In this document: positions 24,761-31,908 of the stretch, piece by piece | Numbering within the stretch: position 1 is the stretch's first letter | Layout of the letters: every line of letters begins with the position of its first letter | NCBI GenBank assembly: GCA_017643585.1 | Contig: JAEPND010000021.1 | Coordinates: forward strand, 1-35,663 | DNA length: 35,663 nt | Source of the DNA: Maricaulis sp. | GTDB taxonomy: Bacteria > Pseudomonadota > Alphaproteobacteria > Caulobacterales > Maricaulaceae | Direction: 5' to 3' | Made by a program: the position numbers and the translations under genes | Notes under the pieces: generated by a model | The model's input: the letters and a program-made list of their open reading frames with translations, nothing else | What the model was told of the DNA's origin: nothing | Database searches by the model: none

Positions 24761-26023
24761 ATGGATGACCAGATTTATAGCTCGCTGTTTTCGCTTTATT
24801 CGGGAGTGCGTGAGCGAACACAATTACTGGTTTCGGGTTTCTCCGCCGAGGATATGACGGTTCAAACCATGCCGGATGTCAGTCCGACCAAATGGCATCT
24901 GGCCCACACGACCTGGTTCTGGGAGTGTTTTGTCTTGCGCGACCATCTGGAGGGGTATCAAGAATACTCTCCGGAATTCAATTACTTGTTCAATTCCTAT
25001 TATGAGCAGGTCGGGGCGCGCCACGCGCGACCAGAGCGTGGCTTCCTGACACGACCATCCGCGGCGGAGGTGCTGGCCTATCGGGCGCATGTCGATGCAG
25101 CGATGGAGCGTTTACTCTCCGGTAACCACGAGATCGATTTCGCCCAAGTAAAGGCGCTGGTCGAGCTGGGCGTGGCCCACGAGGAGCAGCACCAGGAATT
25201 GCTCGTCACCGATATCAAGCACGTCCTCTCGAAACACCCCTTCAGTCCGCAGGCCTGGCCCGCCGATACGCTGACGTCCAGCGAACTGCCGGAACTCAGC
25301 TGGCATGCCTACGAAGCGGGCCTCTACGCCTTTGGCCATGAGGCAGAGGGATTCCATTTTGACAATGAGGGGCCACGTCACAAGTACTGGCTTGAGGCCT
25401 TCGCACTCGCATCGCGCCCGGTCAGCAATGGCGAATACCTCAAATTCATGGCCGATGGCGGCTATTCCACCGCACCGCTCTGGCTTTCTGAGGGGTGGGC
25501 GGCAGTCAATGAGAGGGGCTGGGCGGCTCCTTTGTACTGGCGCCAGCGCGACGGCGAGTGGTTCGAGTTCACCCTGGCGGGAGAGCGGCCGGTCGATCCG
25601 GCTGCGCCGGTGACACATCTCAGCTATTTCGAGGCCTCTGCCTTCGCAGAATGGGCCGGTGCCCGACTGCCCGAGGAGCGCGAATGGGAGCTGGCAGCCG
25701 CAAAGCATGATCCTGAGCTGGGCGACGCCCTGGTGCCGGATCGCGCACCGCATCCCCGGTCACGGCCGGACCAGGATGGATATTCGCAGCTTTTCGGTGG
25801 TGTCTGGGAATGGACCCGGTCGGCTTATTCCGCCTATCCGCGCTATCGGCCTGCCGCCGGCGCAGTGGGCGAGTACAATGGCAAATTCATGTGTGGCCAA
25901 ATCGTGTTGCGCGGCGGTTCCTGTGCCACACCACTCGGTCACGTCCGGGCCAGCTACCGGAATTTTTTCCCGCCCGACGCACGCTGGCAGTTTTCCGGTC
26001 TTCGACTTGCCAAGGACATTTGA
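24761..26023 (+). CDS. egtB: Ergothioneine-type sulfoxide synthase EgtB
   Basis: Non-haem iron enzyme that joins a sulfur donor (gamma-glutamylcysteine or cysteine) to N-trimethyl-histidine with O2. 420 residues: an N-terminal DinB-like helical domain with the iron ligands H49 (WHLAHTTWFWE) and H140/H144 (HEEQHQE), then a C-terminal FGE/sulfatase-modifying domain (from about 190) ending GGSCATPLGHVRASYRNFFPPDARWQFSGLRLA. The methyltransferase egtD, commonly adjacent, is not here. ATG at 24761 has little of a ribosome-binding site. Confidence 0.95.
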   Translation: MDDQIYSSLFSLYSGVRERTQLLVSGFSAEDMTVQTMPDVSPTKWHLAHTTWFWECFVLRDHLEGYQEYSPEFNYLFNSYYEQVGARHARPERGFLTRPSAAEVLAYRAHVDAAMERLLSGNHEIDFAQVKALVELGVAHEEQHQELLVTDIKHVLSKHPFSPQAWPADTLTSSELPELSWHAYEAGLYAFGHEAEGFHFDNEGPRHKYWLEAFALASRPVSNGEYLKFMADGGYSTAPLWLSEGWAAVNERGWAAPLYWRQRDGEWFEFTLAGERPVDPAAPVTHLSYFEASAFAEWAGARLPEEREWELAAAKHDPELGDALVPDRAPHPRSRPDQDGYSQLFGGVWEWTRSAYSAYPRYRPAAGAVGEYNGKFMCGQIVLRGGSCATPLGHVRASYRNFFPPDARWQFSGLRLAKDI

Positions 26024-26081
26024 CGGAGCGTCCTCCGCGGCCGATGTTAGCCCCAGTCGATAAAGAATTTGGGAGATCGTG

Positions 26082-26849
26082 ATGGACGATCAAGCAACAC
26101 CGAGCGTCAAGGACCAGGTCACGGCAGAAGAATGGAAGGCGCGCTGCGACCTCGCCGCGCTGTACCGTCTTGTTCACATGCATGGATGGGATGACCTGTT
26201 CTTCACCCATATTTCCATGCGCGTTCCGGGGCCGGACGAGCACTTCCTGCTCAACCCGTTCGGGCTGCTCTATGAGGATGTGACGGCCAGCAATCTGGTG
26301 AAGGTGGATTTGCAGGGCAATGTCCTGCCGCCCTCGACCTATGGCATCAATCCGGCCGGTTTTACCATTCACTCGGCAATTCACGAGGCGCGCAGCGACG
26401 TCAAAGTCGCTATGCACCTGCACTCTGACCAGGGTGTTGCTGTCGCTGCCCAGAAGCGCGGGCTGTTGCCGATCAGCCAGTTGGCGATGAACGTCTACAA
26501 CGATGTGGCGTATCACGACTATGAAGGCATCGCCCTCGAGTCCGAGGAAAAGGTTCGCCTGGTCAATGACCTGGGTGAGAAGAACCTGATGATCCTGCGC
26601 AACCACGGCACATTATCGGTTGGTGACCACCCGTTTTCCGCGTATGTTCGCATCTATCTACTGGAGCGTGCATGTAAGATCCAGCTTATGGCGCAAGCAG
26701 GTGGGGATTTGATCGAATGGGATCAGCCCATGCGGGACAGGGTGTTTGGACAATCGTCCGAGATTGCCGGCAACGAATTCTTCAAGGAAATCGCCTGGGC
26801 GGCCATTCTCGATCGCGTGCGCCGCGAAAGCCCCGGTTTCGAGGCCTAG
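26082..26849 (+). CDS. Class II aldolase/adducin-family protein
   Basis: 255 residues of the zinc-dependent class II aldolase fold. Conserved segments: LYRLVHMHGWDDLFFTHISMRVP, FLLNPFGLLYEDVTASNLVKVD, the metal-site MHLHSDQG (two His), and LRNHGTLSVG (third His region). The usual acid residue position is occupied by IHSAIHEAR. Substrate unknown; many members of this long subgroup are not sugar aldolases. GGGAG is 6 nt before the ATG at 26082 and only 3 nt before an in-frame GTG at 26079, so the ATG is preferred. Confidence 0.9.
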   Translation: MDDQATPSVKDQVTAEEWKARCDLAALYRLVHMHGWDDLFFTHISMRVPGPDEHFLLNPFGLLYEDVTASNLVKVDLQGNVLPPSTYGINPAGFTIHSAIHEARSDVKVAMHLHSDQGVAVAAQKRGLLPISQLAMNVYNDVAYHDYEGIALESEEKVRLVNDLGEKNLMILRNHGTLSVGDHPFSAYVRIYLLERACKIQLMAQAGGDLIEWDQPMRDRVFGQSSEIAGNEFFKEIAWAAILDRVRRESPGFEA

Positions 26850-26863
26850 TTCCCAATGGCGCC

Positions 26864-27640
26864 CTGCCGCTTTCGGCGGGCCTGCTGGCGGCGGTGGTCA
26901 CGGCCGGTCCGAGCGACGCTGGCGCCTGGCCCCGTGACAAGGGAGAGGGGCTCGTCATCCTGACCAGCCTTGTTGATCGCGCCGACGGCTTTTTCGACGC
27001 GGAGGGCAACCGGCAATCCGGTGGCTATTTCCACAAGGACGAGCTGGCGGCCTATATCGAATACGGAGCGACCGACCGGGTAACCCTGGTCGGTCGTTTT
27101 GCTTGGCAGACCGTCGAGCAACTATCTGGCGGACAGTTGGATACAGCCACCGGGTTTTCTGCCAGTGAACTGGGCGTGCGCATTCACGCCTGGCGGGCCG
27201 GGCCATGGCTGGTCAGCGGGCAAGCCTCATACTTCCTGCCCGGCGAGGGGGAGAACGTCACCAACCAGCCCCTTGGGCAGGGCGATGGTGCTGTCGACTT
27301 GCGCTTGCTGTTTGGGCGGGCTCTGCCACGCGACGGGTTTCTCGATATCCAGCTTGCCCACCGTCAGCGTGACGGGGCCTTCCTGGATGAATGGAGGCTG
27401 GACGCGAGTCTAGGGATGGCCATCAACACGGACTGGCAGGCGATGGTACAGACCTATTCCGTGTGGAACGCGGAGCCCGCCCAGCCGGGCTTCCCCGAAT
27501 TCGACCAGCACAAGGTCCAGCTCAGTGTGCTGCGGCAGGTCGGTGAGCTGGAATACCAGCTGGGTGTGATCTTCACGCCCACCGGGCGCAACGCGCTGGA
27601 TGAGCGCGCTGCTGTGCTGTCGATCTGGCGGCGATTCTAG
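26864..27640 (+). CDS. Probable outer-membrane/exported protein, start unresolved
   Basis: About 250-260 residues. The frame begins with a hydrophobic signal-like stretch ALPLSAGLLAAVVTAGPSDAGA, then aromatic-ended alternating strands (GYFHKDELAAYIEYGATDRVTLVGRFAW ...) and a terminal Phe (IWRRF), as in outer-membrane beta-barrels. There is no ATG, GTG or TTG in the right place: the nearest in-frame ATG (26717) is deep inside the aldolase gene, the first GTG (26894) would remove the signal, and an ATG at 26856 is out of frame by one. I place the start at the CTG at 26864 only as a marker. The stop overlaps the cytochrome gene in CTAG. Family not recognised. Confidence 0.6.
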   Translation: MPLSAGLLAAVVTAGPSDAGAWPRDKGEGLVILTSLVDRADGFFDAEGNRQSGGYFHKDELAAYIEYGATDRVTLVGRFAWQTVEQLSGGQLDTATGFSASELGVRIHAWRAGPWLVSGQASYFLPGEGENVTNQPLGQGDGAVDLRLLFGRALPRDGFLDIQLAHRQRDGAFLDEWRLDASLGMAINTDWQAMVQTYSVWNAEPAQPGFPEFDQHKVQLSVLRQVGELEYQLGVIFTPTGRNALDERAAVLSIWRRF

Positions 27641-28203
27641 TTCGCGGTTTCCGCGGCGATGTAGGCGATGACATCGCGACGGTCCTCAGCATCCCGCAAG
27701 CCGACAAAGCTCATTCGATTGCCCGGGACAAGTCCGCGAGGACTTTCAATCCAGGCATCGAGCGTTGCCACATCCCAGACCAGGCCGGACTCGGTCAGCG
27801 GGTTGGAATAGTTGAAGCCATCCTTGGCTGCCGCAGCAGCGCCGAAAATGCCATGCAGGTTTGGCCCGACCGTATGGCGCCCTTCGGCCTCCAGTGTGTG
27901 ACACGACTGGCAACGGCGATACTGGCGGCGACCATTGACCAGATCCGCATTGGCGAATTCTGCACCCAGGGCCAGCACCACCTCGGGCAGGGCTGCGGCG
28001 ACGGTTTCGCTGGCGGTCTCGGCCAGTTCGGTAACCGTGTTCTCGATGGAGGTTGCGGCATCGGCCGGTTCGGAGGCCGGAGCCTGGGTGGTTTCGGCGG
28101 TATTGGTATTGGTGGGAAGCTCAGCGGATGTGTCGGCATTATCGCCACCGCCACAGGCAGCGAGCGCAAGGGCAGACAGGGCGGGCAGGACTAGGCGCGA
28201 CAT
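27637..28203 (-). CDS. Cytochrome c lipoprotein (class I, cytochrome c-552/c2-like)
   Basis: 188 residues. The signal peptide ends in a lipobox (LAAC, Cys17), predicting a lipid-anchored periplasmic protein. About 75 residues of Ala/Thr/Glu-rich linker (20-90) precede a single class I haem domain: CQSCH at 98-102 and the axial Met in PGNRMSFVGL near 165. The domain resembles small membrane-anchored cytochromes c of alphaproteobacteria that carry electrons between bc1 complex and oxidase. GGAGATCG precedes the ATG at 28203. Confidence 0.92.
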   Translation of the reverse strand: MSRLVLPALSALALAACGGGDNADTSAELPTNTNTAETTQAPASEPADAATSIENTVTELAETASETVAAALPEVVLALGAEFANADLVNGRRQYRRCQSCHTLEAEGRHTVGPNLHGIFGAAAAAKDGFNYSNPLTESGLVWDVATLDAWIESPRGLVPGNRMSFVGLRDAEDRRDVIAYIAAETAN

Positions 28204-28420
28204 TTCGATCTCCGTTCTCATGATCTGCGGTAGATATACGCCAGTCCACTAAAATACCGATGCGGCAGGATGCCGCCCGATGACCATAATCGGGCAAACA
28301 GCTTCCGTTCATGCCCGGTTACAGTCTGAAATAGCATTTTGTTGCGTTGCGGCGGAATATTCGCTCCACGAGAAGGCAGGGAAAGTCGCAGTTCTCGCAA
28401 TGAACTGTGCAAGGGGACAA

Positions 28421-28552
28421 ATGGACAAGACTTCGCCTTTGCGATCGGTGTCCTTGTGTGGTGCCGGGCATTCCGGTTCGACCTTGCTGGGGACGCTCCT
28501 CGGAGGTGCCTATGCAGACATGTATACGCAGCAGGCCAGGGCCTGTCGCTGA
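28421..28552 (+). pseudogene. Truncated sulfotransferase, N-terminal remnant
   Basis: An ATG with AAGGGG upstream opens a 43-codon frame whose residues 10-26 read VSLCGAGHSGSTLLGTL. This is the PAPS 5'-phosphosulfate-binding loop that begins sulfotransferase-family proteins of several hundred residues. Homology stops a few residues later and a stop codon follows at 28550-28552, directly against the end of hfaD (28553). The rest of the enzyme is absent. It looks like the 5' stub of a gene cut off by a deletion or by arrival of the hfa block. The 217 bp between it and the cytochrome start shows nothing else recognisable. Confidence 0.6.
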
Positions 28553-29782
28553 TCAGTAGCGCGGATTGACCGTCTGATAGGTCGAGGAATTGCCGATCGC
28601 TGTGGCGGTACCGGTGATCATCCCGCCTGTCGCCATCTGTCCGGTCACGACCGAGCTGATCGTGGCGTTGTTGACCTGGTTCATCTCCCCGGTCGCCGTC
28701 ACCGGACATTCCGAGCAGATATAGCTGGTCGCGGCATTGCCGAACGCTGTCGAGGACAGGAAGGACACACCGCCTGCATCGCCGTCGAAATTGGCCCGCG
28801 CGGTGACATTGGCATTATTGGTCTGGTCCAGGCCCATATAGGAGTTGGAGCCGATATTGGACAGGATCGCGGAATTGCCCACGCCCTCCGACGCTGTCGT
28901 CATGACATCAACATCGAAATTGCCGACGATGATTTCCGCATCGGCCAGCACCACACCGTCATTGGTTTGCTGTCCCTGCAGGTGAGCATAGGCTTCCTGG
29001 TTCTCGATGCGGACATTATTGCCATTGGCAGAGGCCGTGGCATTGGTCATCTCGCCGCCGCCTCCAGCGTTCACACGCACCAGACCGGTGACGTTGCCCC
29101 GGTTGGTCTGATCGACATCCACCACCTGAGATGCGGCATCATAGCCCGTCACCATGGCCGAGTTGCCGTTCGCTGCGGCGACCGTTGTCGAGGACCAGCC
29201 CAACCCGCCTGTCGGGGCGAGGGCATAGGCATCCGCTGTCACCTCCGCACCGCTGTCCTGGCGCAGGTCCAGATTGGCATCGCCGGCATAGGCGGTTGAT
29301 TCCCAGGCGTTCGCCGATGCGCCCGCCGTGGTCACCGAGGTCATCGCATAGTCGGAGACCGCCAGCTCCGCAGTCGAACGCACGCTTGAGCCGTCCAGCG
29401 CGTTTTGCTGGGATGTCACATCCATGCCGTTGTCGACGATGACGACGGCGGAATTGCCAAACATGGTCGAGGTGGTGATCGCCGCCCCGTCGATGATCTG
29501 GGCGTCAGTCGTTGCACGCCCGGCCACACTGCCCGAGAAGGTTTGGGTGTTGTCCACATCGTGCGGAGATGTCACGTCCACGGTCAGCGCATTGGCCATG
29601 CCAATGGCGGTCATCATGGCGCTGGACGCTTGTGCGACCGAGGTCTCGGCGGTCACCTGGATGTCAGCGCCCAGATTGACCTGCCCGTTGAGGATCTCAG
29701 TCGTATCGTCCGCGTAGGTAGCTGCGCACGTGAGGATCGCGGCGCTCATGGCCGTGCTCAACAGTTTGACGCGCTTGGACAT
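28553..29782 (-). CDS. hfaD: Holdfast anchor protein HfaD
   Basis: 409 residues: signal peptide (about 1-24, ending ATYADD) and then eight repeats of about 48 residues. Anchors at 60, 109, 157, 207, 255, 303, 349 and 397 carry xGNSAxx-type motifs, alternating with QxN motifs at 80, 125, 175, 225, 272, 320 and 369. The sequence is Asn/Thr/Ala/Val-rich with few Lys, as expected for a surface beta-solenoid or amyloid-like protein. Operon order with a CsgG-like secretin partner and HfaA identifies it as HfaD, which in Caulobacter helps anchor the polysaccharide holdfast to the cell pole. Start ATG 29782 has GGGAG upstream and lies inside hfaB. Confidence 0.9.
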   Translation of the reverse strand: MSKRVKLLSTAMSAAILTCAATYADDTTEILNGQVNLGADIQVTAETSVAQASSAMMTAIGMANALTVDVTSPHDVDNTQTFSGSVAGRATTDAQIIDGAAITTSTMFGNSAVVIVDNGMDVTSQQNALDGSSVRSTAELAVSDYAMTSVTTAGASANAWESTAYAGDANLDLRQDSGAEVTADAYALAPTGGLGWSSTTVAAANGNSAMVTGYDAASQVVDVDQTNRGNVTGLVRVNAGGGGEMTNATASANGNNVRIENQEAYAHLQGQQTNDGVVLADAEIIVGNFDVDVMTTASEGVGNSAILSNIGSNSYMGLDQTNNANVTARANFDGDAGGVSFLSSTAFGNAATSYICSECPVTATGEMNQVNNATISSVVTGQMATGGMITGTATAIGNSSTYQTVNPRY

Positions 29783-30692
29783 TGGAGGTCTCCCGGGAGC
29801 CATAGGCAGAGGCGACATTGACGCCGCCGGTTACATTGGTTGAGCCACCGATCGGGTCGGAATAGTGGCAGGCCGCGCTGGGGTCGACGCCATAAAGCTG
29901 GGCCGAGATTTCCAGGACGGCGCGTTCGATGACAGAGCGCACGGCCAGCTGGACCGGCTCGAGCGAGCGACCACCCGCCGAGATGTCGATGACGGCCTCG
30001 TCCCAGAAGGCGAAGATGCCGGCGCTGATCTCACGGCCGATAATCTGTTTCTGGTAGGAAATGACGTCGACGGTTTCCATGGTCTGCGTTGCGTTGAGGC
30101 GCAGGTCGAGACCGATATTCATCACCCAGGTGCGGCGGTTGAAAACGCCGGTCGGGTCACTGTCGATGCGGTCGCCGCCAAGAATGTCCACGCCGCCGGA
30201 GCGGATGTTGTAGTTCAGTTCGGTAATGCCGCCGACCAGGTGGTAGTCGGAACCGGGCAGGGAAGCCGCATAGATCTGGCGTTGCTCACCGTTTTCGTTA
30301 CCGATCAACTGGTTGTTCGCATAACGAAGCTCCAGTTCGGATACGGATGTATCGAAGCGCTCGACCAGGCGAATGCCCGCTTTGGCAAAGGCGGAAATGG
30401 CCATCAGGGACGCGCCCTGGGTCACGGCAGCGCCGCCTTCCAGCGAGGCGCGGCCCGTATAATCCGATAGGCGACCCACCGCGATGCGCGGCGATTGCAG
30501 GTTATTGGCTCGGGCGTAATTGCCCAGGCAAACCAATGCCTCGGAATAGGGGGTCGGATTGGCCGTGACCGGCGCGCCGCCGATGGGCTGCGCATACAGG
30601 CCATCGGATCCACCCGTACGGGCAGTTGTCGCACATCCGGTCAGTGCCAGGGCACCGGCCAGCGTGGCCAGGAGAAGTTTAGCCTTCTTCAT
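29697..30692 (-). CDS. hfaB: Holdfast anchor outer-membrane protein HfaB (CsgG family)
   Basis: 331 residues. Lipobox LTGC with Cys20, then a CsgG domain (about 50-280: IAVGRLSDYTGRASLEGGAAVTQGASLMAISAFAKAGIRLVERFD ... YHLVGGITELNYNIRSGG). CsgG proteins form an outer-membrane export pore for curli-like subunits; HfaB of Caulobacter is the homologue needed to export HfaA and HfaD. The last 30 or so residues are basic and His-rich and are encoded by DNA that also encodes the HfaD signal peptide in another frame (86-nt overlap). The start overlaps the hfaA 3' end by 14 nt. Confidence 0.93.
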   Translation of the reverse strand: MKKAKLLLATLAGALALTGCATTARTGGSDGLYAQPIGGAPVTANPTPYSEALVCLGNYARANNLQSPRIAVGRLSDYTGRASLEGGAAVTQGASLMAISAFAKAGIRLVERFDTSVSELELRYANNQLIGNENGEQRQIYAASLPGSDYHLVGGITELNYNIRSGGVDILGGDRIDSDPTGVFNRRTWVMNIGLDLRLNATQTMETVDVISYQKQIIGREISAGIFAFWDEAVIDISAGGRSLEPVQLAVRSVIERAVLEISAQLYGVDPSAACHYSDPIGGSTNVTGGVNVASAYGSRETSNVQARQTVEHGHERRDPHVRSYLRGRYD

Positions 30693-31110
30693 TGTCTTCA
30701 CTCGTTTCCCCGTTTGACTGGGCATTGGCGTTGACGTCGCCATTATTGATTTGTGTCGAGTTCACGATGACCGTGTTCCACTGGCCGGTGACATTGACGT
30801 TGAGCTGATTGCCGATCGCGGTCGCATTGGCGCCAACGCCTCCGCCGAACAGGCCATTCATCTGGCTGGATACGCCGACACCGGTCTGGATCACGCCATC
30901 AATGATGACCCGATTACCGGAAGAGGAGCGCGCAGACGCACCCGCGCTGGCCGTGGCCCCGGCCCATGGGCGCTGTTCCTGGCCATACGCCACACCATAG
31001 GGACGTTCCCATTGCGCTGTCGTCTGGGTCGACTGGGCACTCGCACCCGCAGCGGCCAGCAAGGCCAGGCCGGTGGCAAATGAAAGAGTGCGCATCCACT
31101 TATGGGTCAT
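30679..31110 (-). CDS. hfaA: Holdfast anchor protein HfaA (curli-subunit-like)
   Basis: 143 residues: signal peptide (about 1-26, ending GASAQS), then WERPYGVAYGQEQRPW, SGNRVIIDGVIQTG and an Asn/Gly-rich C-terminal half with ATAIGNQLNVNV and STQINNGDVNA. This matches Caulobacter HfaA, a curli-like surface protein that anchors the holdfast. The ATAIGN...QxN pair has the same spacing as the HfaD repeat. First gene of the hfa operon; GAGGA is well placed before the ATG at 31110, and a sigma-54 promoter lies just upstream. Confidence 0.92.
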   Translation of the reverse strand: MTHKWMRTLSFATGLALLAAAGASAQSTQTTAQWERPYGVAYGQEQRPWAGATASAGASARSSSGNRVIIDGVIQTGVGVSSQMNGLFGGGVGANATAIGNQLNVNVTGQWNTVIVNSTQINNGDVNANAQSNGETSEDNEEG

Positions 31111-31147
31111 CTTGTGTCCTCGTTGGCACGTTTGTATGCGTGTGACG

Positions 31148-31163
31148 TGCAACGTGCGTGCCA
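31148..31163 (-). promoter_or_regulatory. Sigma-54 (RpoN) promoter of hfaABD
   Basis: Read leftward: TGGCACG-N4-TTGCA, a full match to the -24/-12 sigma-54 consensus, with GG and GC exactly ten bases apart. The predicted transcription start, about 31137, would leave a leader of about 27 nt before hfaA. Confidence 0.85.
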
Positions 31164-31203
31164 ATGGGGGAAGGCTTGATTTCCACTACACCCAGGGGGG
31201 GAA

Positions 31204-31218
31204 TTAGGTTGTGATTAA
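31204..31218. promoter_or_regulatory. CtrA-like site upstream of the hfa promoter
   Basis: TTAG-N7-TTAA with an intact TTAAC half, one mismatch from the CtrA consensus. It lies 41 bp upstream of the sigma-54 element of hfaA and 46 bp before the rhomboid start. Candidate only. Confidence 0.3.
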
Positions 31219-31263
31219 CGCAGAAGTGTCCGTTTGGGCCATCTCGACCAGGGAGTGAGACGT

Positions 31264-31905
31264 ATGAGTGTGCCGCATCGGGACAGCCAGCCGCGCGAGC
31301 CGATTTTCAATTCCATACCGCTTGCTGTTCTGATCCTGGCCCTGGCCATTCTCGGTGCAGAGCTGTTGCGGTGGCTCGTGCCGCCGCTTGGGCAGTTTGT
31401 TTACGAGGCCAGCGTACTGATCAACGTCCCGCCGGGAACACTAGCGCCAGCGCAACCGCTGGGACCATGGGCGCCTTATCTCTTGCACATCTTCGTGCAC
31501 TTCGGCTGGCTGCACATCATCATGAACCTGGTGGTTCTGGTCTCTGCCGGCCGACTGGTTGCAGGCGCCTTGGGGCAAGGTTGGCGTGGCACGGCAGTCT
31601 TTCTCGGTTTTTTTGCCGCCTGCAGCATTGCGGGCGGAATTTCCCAGGTGATCGCCGACAGCAACAGCTTCCTGACCCTGGGCGGTGCGTCCACAGGTGT
31701 ATCGGGGCTGATCGCGGCGGCCGGTTGGGTCCGGGGTGGACAGGGCGGGATGTTGCGGCTGACCCTGCCGTGGATCGCAATCAACCTGCTGATCGGTCTG
31801 CTGGGCATCGCCGTGCCGATTCCCATTGGCTGGGCAGCGCATATCGGTGGCGCGATTGCCGGTGCGGGGCTGTTTCCGCTCGCGCTTTATCTGGCGCGAC
31901 GCTAA
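31264..31905 (+). CDS. Rhomboid-family intramembrane serine protease
   Basis: 213 residues, six or seven hydrophobic segments. The catalytic dyad is recognisable: S143 in GGASTGVSG and H193 in AAHIGGAIAG; the upstream HIFVHFGWLHIIMNL carries the conserved His and Asn that shape the oxyanion hole (N88). It would cleave transmembrane segments of other proteins in the plane of the inner membrane; the target is unknown. The start at 31264 has GGGAG upstream. Divergent from hfaA, and convergent with a 3-bp gap to the GDYXXLXY gene. Confidence 0.92.
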   Translation: MSVPHRDSQPREPIFNSIPLAVLILALAILGAELLRWLVPPLGQFVYEASVLINVPPGTLAPAQPLGPWAPYLLHIFVHFGWLHIIMNLVVLVSAGRLVAGALGQGWRGTAVFLGFFAACSIAGGISQVIADSNSFLTLGGASTGVSGLIAAAGWVRGGQGGMLRLTLPWIAINLLIGLLGIAVPIPIGWAAHIGGAIAGAGLFPLALYLARR

Positions 31906-31908
31906 ACG

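Noticed and set aside
28218-28709. A minus-strand frame of 163 codons between hfaD and the cytochrome gene
   Set aside because: It overlaps hfaD in another frame, has no ribosome-binding site and a shadow-like composition.
31123-31139. A second sigma-54 promoter facing the rhomboid gene
   Set aside because: The GG-to-GC spacing is one base too long, which sigma-54 does not tolerate.
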